Shown here: piece after piece, positions 31,894 through 34,397 of the stretch
How the letters are laid out: the number at the start of each line of letters is the position of its first letter
Numbering within the stretch: position 1 is the stretch's first letter
Assembly: GCA_016208965.1 (NCBI GenBank)
Contig: JACQXB010000030.1
Location: 1-34,397 of the forward strand
DNA from: Nitrospirota bacterium
Lineage (GTDB): Bacteria; Nitrospirota; Thermodesulfovibrionia; UBA6902; DSMQ01
Direction: 5' to 3'
DNA: 34,397 nt
Notes under the pieces: model-generated
Database searches by the model: none
What the model was told of the DNA's origin: nothing
Seen by the model: the letters and a program-made list of their open reading frames with translations, nothing else
Translations under genes and position numbers: made by a program

Positions 31894-33000
31894 ATGTATC
31901 GCAAATTTTTACTAATTTTACTTATACTCCTTGTCTTTTCTGGATGTGCAAAAAAATCTGATGTTATAAAAGTCGGTATTGCCGGCCCAATGACAGGCGA
32001 CCAGGCAAAAATGGGGATGGACTTTAGAAATGCAGTTACAGTTGCTGTAGAGGAATGGAATGAAAAAGGTGGAATTTTAGGCAAGAAGATTGAATTAATT
32101 ATCGGTGATGACCAGAGAGACCCAAAGCAGGCAGTGGCTGTTGCCAATAAATTTGTGAATCAAGATGTTGTAGGTGTTATAGGGCATTTTAACAGTAGCT
32201 GTTCTATCCCTGCCTCAGATATATATAACCGAGCAGGTATTCCCATGATAACCCCTGCATCAACAAATCCACAGCTTACAGACAGAGGATATAAAGGTGT
32301 TTTCAGGGTCTGTGGTAGAGATGATCAGCAGGGAAACGTTGCAGCCCAATTTGTGACATCAAAACTTAAAGTCAAAAAAATTGCCATTATACATGACAAA
32401 ACTACTTACGGACAGGGATTAGCAGATGAGTTTAAAAAAGCCATTGGGAGCAGCGCAGAAGTTGTCTATTATGGGGGTATAGTGCAGGGGGATAAGGATT
32501 TTAAAACAGTACTTACTGTAATTAAAACCAAACAACCTGAACTCATATTTTTTGGAGGGATTTATCCAGAAGGCGGGTTATTAGTCAAACAGGCAAGAGA
32601 GATCGCGCTAAAAACTCCGTTCATGAGCGGAGACGGTGTAATTGACCCGAAGTTTATTGAAATAGCAGGCGCAAAAGACGCAGAAGGCACATACCTGACA
32701 TTCAGCCCTGACCCTAATAATATCCCAACAGCAAAGGCATTTATAGAAAACTATCAAAAGAAATTTGGAGAATTAGGTCCATACTCAATTTATGCATATG
32801 ATGCAATAAATATAATGCTTAAAGCTATAGAGTCTGCAGGAACAACCGATGGAAAAGTAATCATAGATAAGCTTTACTCTATGGAATTCAGCGGTGCACT
32901 TGGCAAAATAAAATTTGACAACAAAGGCGATGTTACGATAGCACCATATGTTGTATGGATTACAAAGGGCGGGAAATTTATAGAATACTGGAAGCCGTAA
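31894..33000 (+). CDS. livK: Branched-chain amino acid-type ABC transporter substrate-binding lipoprotein
   Basis: 368 residues. The signal peptide KFLLILLILLVFSGC ends in a lipobox with Cys18 as lipid anchor. The mature part is a periplasmic type I binding protein: VGIAGPMTGDQAKMGMDFRN, GGILGKKIELIIGDDQRDPKQAV, GVIGHFNSSCSIPASDIYN (binding-site Ser region), ITPASTNPQLTD, and TDGKVIIDKLYSMEFSGALG near the end. It most likely serves LivHMGF, whose genes end about 10 kb upstream; the ligand cannot be told from sequence. Excellent ribosome-binding site AGGAGGAGG. Placed three bases after thiE. Confidence 0.93.
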   Translation: MYRKFLLILLILLVFSGCAKKSDVIKVGIAGPMTGDQAKMGMDFRNAVTVAVEEWNEKGGILGKKIELIIGDDQRDPKQAVAVANKFVNQDVVGVIGHFNSSCSIPASDIYNRAGIPMITPASTNPQLTDRGYKGVFRVCGRDDQQGNVAAQFVTSKLKVKKIAIIHDKTTYGQGLADEFKKAIGSSAEVVYYGGIVQGDKDFKTVLTVIKTKQPELIFFGGIYPEGGLLVKQAREIALKTPFMSGDGVIDPKFIEIAGAKDAEGTYLTFSPDPNNIPTAKAFIENYQKKFGELGPYSIYAYDAINIMLKAIESAGTTDGKVIIDKLYSMEFSGALGKIKFDNKGDVTIAPYVVWITKGGKFIEYWKP

Positions 33001-33017
33001 AAATGTGGGTATTTCAC

Positions 33018-33060
33018 TAAGCTAATAAGCTAATAAGCTAAAAAGCTAATAAGCTAAAAA
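33018..33060 (+). repeat. TAAGCTAATAAGCTAA tandem repeat, left copy
   Basis: Four to five copies of AGCTAATA / AGCTAAAA, about eight to nine bases each. The inverted counterpart lies at 33476-33518, on the other side of the small membrane-protein gene. Confidence 0.75.
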
Positions 33061-33096
33061 TTATGTTAGTAAGCACGAACCATGGGAGTATTTAAA

Positions 33097-33459
33097 ATGA
33101 GAAAATGTAAAAAAATTGGAGTCATTCTTATTCTTATTGGACTTTGTTTACCCACAGTGACACTTCCTTTTATTTCAGAGTTTTATCCTCTCCCTAACGT
33201 ATGTTTAACCTCCAATTTTTTCCGCAATATGGGGAATATGGAAATTGTATTACGTCCGAAACAAAGAACTAACTCTAAAGATATTCCAACAATCCCAAGT
33301 GTATTAAGCCCAACAGAAAAAAAGTTAGAAGAAATACCATACAAACCAAAGATAGCAATACCATACAGGTATATTTTTGCCTTGGGCGCTATTTTAGTGT
33401 TTACAGGGATAGGCGCCATAGTTTTATCAAGAGATGAGAAAAGGGTAGGTAATCAATAA
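33097..33459 (+). CDS. Small membrane protein of unknown function
   Basis: 120 residues with two hydrophobic helices: residues about 7-27 (IGVILILIGLCLPTVTLPFI) and about 89-110 (YIFALGAILVFTGIGAIVL), and a polar loop between them (about residues 28-85, with PKQRTNSKDIPTIP and PYKPKIAIPYRY). I do not recognise a family. GGGAG eight bases upstream supports the ATG at 33097; an ATG 15 bases earlier (33082) overlaps that site. It is flanked by inverted tandem repeats and ends in a terminator. Confidence 0.6.
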   Translation: MRKCKKIGVILILIGLCLPTVTLPFISEFYPLPNVCLTSNFFRNMGNMEIVLRPKQRTNSKDIPTIPSVLSPTEKKLEEIPYKPKIAIPYRYIFALGAILVFTGIGAIVLSRDEKRVGNQ

Positions 33460-33476
33460 TGACTACCTACCCTTTT
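33443..33476 (+). terminator. Rho-independent terminator
   Basis: GGGTAGGTA (33443-33451) pairs perfectly with TACCTACCC (33464-33472), followed by TTTT. The stop codon of the small membrane-protein gene lies in the loop. Confidence 0.8.
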
Positions 33477-33518
33477 ATAGCTTATAGCTTATTAGCTTAT
33501 TAGCTTTTAAGCTTGCTA
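33476..33518 (-). repeat. TAAGCTAATAAGCTAA tandem repeat, right (inverted) copy
   Basis: TTATAGCTTATAGCTTATTA followed by GCTTATTAGCTTTTAAGC is the reverse complement of the block at 33018-33060. Confidence 0.75.
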
Positions 33519-33538
33519 ACTCAAACGATAGAACAATA

Positions 33539-34397
33539 TCATTGTGTTGCATCGTAAATCTGTCCATCATCAATTGCGTTACAGGTTTTCATCCTAATGT
33601 CGTGAGGAACACGAACCTGAACTTTTCCTTCTGACTTACCACCTTTTCCATCGTTAGCGATGAAAGAAATTTCATATACTCGTCCATTCCCTAACCCGGA
33701 GCGCTCGGCTTTAAGATTAGCTGTACTTGTTCCAACTCCCATTGCATCAGGGGCATGGGTAATACCACCGGCACCTTTTATTGTAGCAGTAGGCTCATCG
33801 CTTGTAATTGTAGTGATTGTAATTATAACAGGATCACCGTCCGGATCAGTTACACCAACAATACCAACATCAACAAACTTGTGATTTGGTGGCCATATGC
33901 AGCTTATGGTTGGTGCTGCTTTACTTACATCTGGTGGCTGGTTCTGGTTACAGACTTGCCACTCTTTTGTTGCACTGGCACATTGCTTTATATTGGCATC
34001 ATCAGTAAAACATGCCTTCATAACATCTGCCCCAGCACTCATACTTGTGTAAGTAAATATTGCTTTTCCGTTACTATCGGTAACAACAGAATATGACAAA
34101 CCAGTATTTGGTCCACTTGTTATTTCAAAGTCTACTGTAACCCCTTCTACTGGATTACCATTATCATCTATAATAGTTGCGGTAACTGTGTGTTCATCTC
34201 CAGTGCAATTTACGTCTGATTCTGGAGAAATACTGATTTGTTTACCAGGCGCAGCGCCAGCAGGAAGATCTATGGCAGCTACAACAAGGGATAAGCAGTC
34301 ACCATTGCCACTTGTTGTAAGTACCAAGGTGTTAAGCCCTGGGCTTAAATATGATGTCACATCAAAAGACTTAATGTCCCACAAACCCATTTTTTTA
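33539..34397 (-). CDS. Secreted/surface protein with bacterial Ig-like (Big-1) domain, C-terminal part
   Basis: The frame stays open to the window edge, so the true start lies outside; the ATG at 34390 lies within a domain (LWDIKSFDVTSYLSPGLN is an interior-looking beta segment). After it come a Big-1 domain (HTVTATIIDDNGNPVEGVTV, FEITSGPNTG, TDSNGKAIFTYTS), then CIWPPNHKFVDVGI and VTDPDGDPVIITITT, an HYR/cadherin-like beta domain, and a final strand set VYEISFIANDGKGGKSEGKV. Several cysteines could form disulphides. It is probably an exported surface or matrix protein; no anchor signal is visible at its end. It is convergent with the preceding gene. Confidence 0.8.
   Translation of the reverse strand, partial: KKMGLWDIKSFDVTSYLSPGLNTLVLTTSGNGDCLSLVVAAIDLPAGAAPGKQISISPESDVNCTGDEHTVTATIIDDNGNPVEGVTVDFEITSGPNTGLSYSVVTDSNGKAIFTYTSMSAGADVMKACFTDDANIKQCASATKEWQVCNQNQPPDVSKAAPTISCIWPPNHKFVDVGIVGVTDPDGDPVIITITTITSDEPTATIKGAGGITHAPDAMGVGTSTANLKAERSGLGNGRVYEISFIANDGKGGKSEGKVQVRVPHDIRMKTCNAIDDGQIYDATQ

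Noticed and set aside
33018-33060. CRISPR or iteron-type origin
   Set aside because: The units are eight to nine bases without spacers, and no replication gene or AT-rich melting region with DnaA boxes is nearby.

Overview
The window looks like a chromosomal stretch of an AT-leaning (roughly 40% GC by eye), Gram-negative-type anaerobe. The gene set points to a deep-branching lineage such as Nitrospirota (Thermodesulfovibrionia-like), with deltaproteobacterial groups as the main alternative: two-subunit glycyl-tRNA synthetase, pyruvate phosphate dikinase, an RseC-like protein, a giant tandem 2-hydroxyacyl-CoA dehydratase activase, a yicC-remA-gmk-rpoZ-coaBC block and an aroQ-pepP-efp-accB-accC block. 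The lineage is inferred from gene content and not proved. Nearly all genes lie on the + strand.

Layout. 1-770: frameshifted DDE transposase on the - strand, running off the left edge. 883-1396: a small toxin-antitoxin pair followed by a sequence with the anatomy of an integron attC site, so probably a lone gene cassette. 1786-2940: a UMF1/Atg22-like transporter. 3016-9188: glyQ, glyS, ppdK and a PilZ protein. 9417-13736: an RseC-like protein, an EF-G-like GTPase, two small envelope-type proteins (DUF948, YtxH), a membrane-anchored unknown and an MTH1187-type thiamine-binding protein. 13737-14042: repeat-rich gap with a MITE-like element. 14043-18296: the 1417-residue activase. 18347-18433: a 28-codon gene for a COX24/AURKAIP1-like ribosomal peptide. 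18513-22079: livH-livM-livG-livF. 22130-25436: yicC-remA-gmk-rpoZ-coaBC. 25451-29559: aroQ, Xaa-Pro peptidase, efp, accB, accC. 29560-31252: an accessory scar holding what I read as broken pieces of type III CRISPR-Cas genes (3' end of a cas6 and 5' end of a cas10) around an intact MntA-HepT toxin-antitoxin pair. 31249-33000: thiE and the liv binding lipoprotein. 33097-33459: a small membrane protein flanked by inverted AGCTAATA repeats and closed by a good terminator. 33539-34397: the C-terminal part of a secreted Ig-like-domain protein (- strand, runs off the right edge).

How the genes fit together. The core is housekeeping: translation (glyQS, efp, EF-G-like, COX24-like peptide), carbon and lipid metabolism (ppdK, accBC), cofactors (coaBC, thiE, thiamine-binding protein), aromatic biosynthesis (aroQ), and a branched-chain amino acid-type ABC importer whose binding protein sits about 10 kb from its membrane and ATPase genes. 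Several operon heads have a sigma70-like -10 box only 6-12 bases before the start codon and no ribosome-binding site, which suggests leaderless transcripts, whereas most internal operon genes have strong Shine-Dalgarno sequences.

The most interesting features are the CRISPR-Cas deletion scar with its surviving MntA-HepT pair, the orphan attC cassette, an EF-P whose tip lacks the usual lysine at position 32, and short genomic repeats that sit at gene boundaries and in several places are translated into protein.
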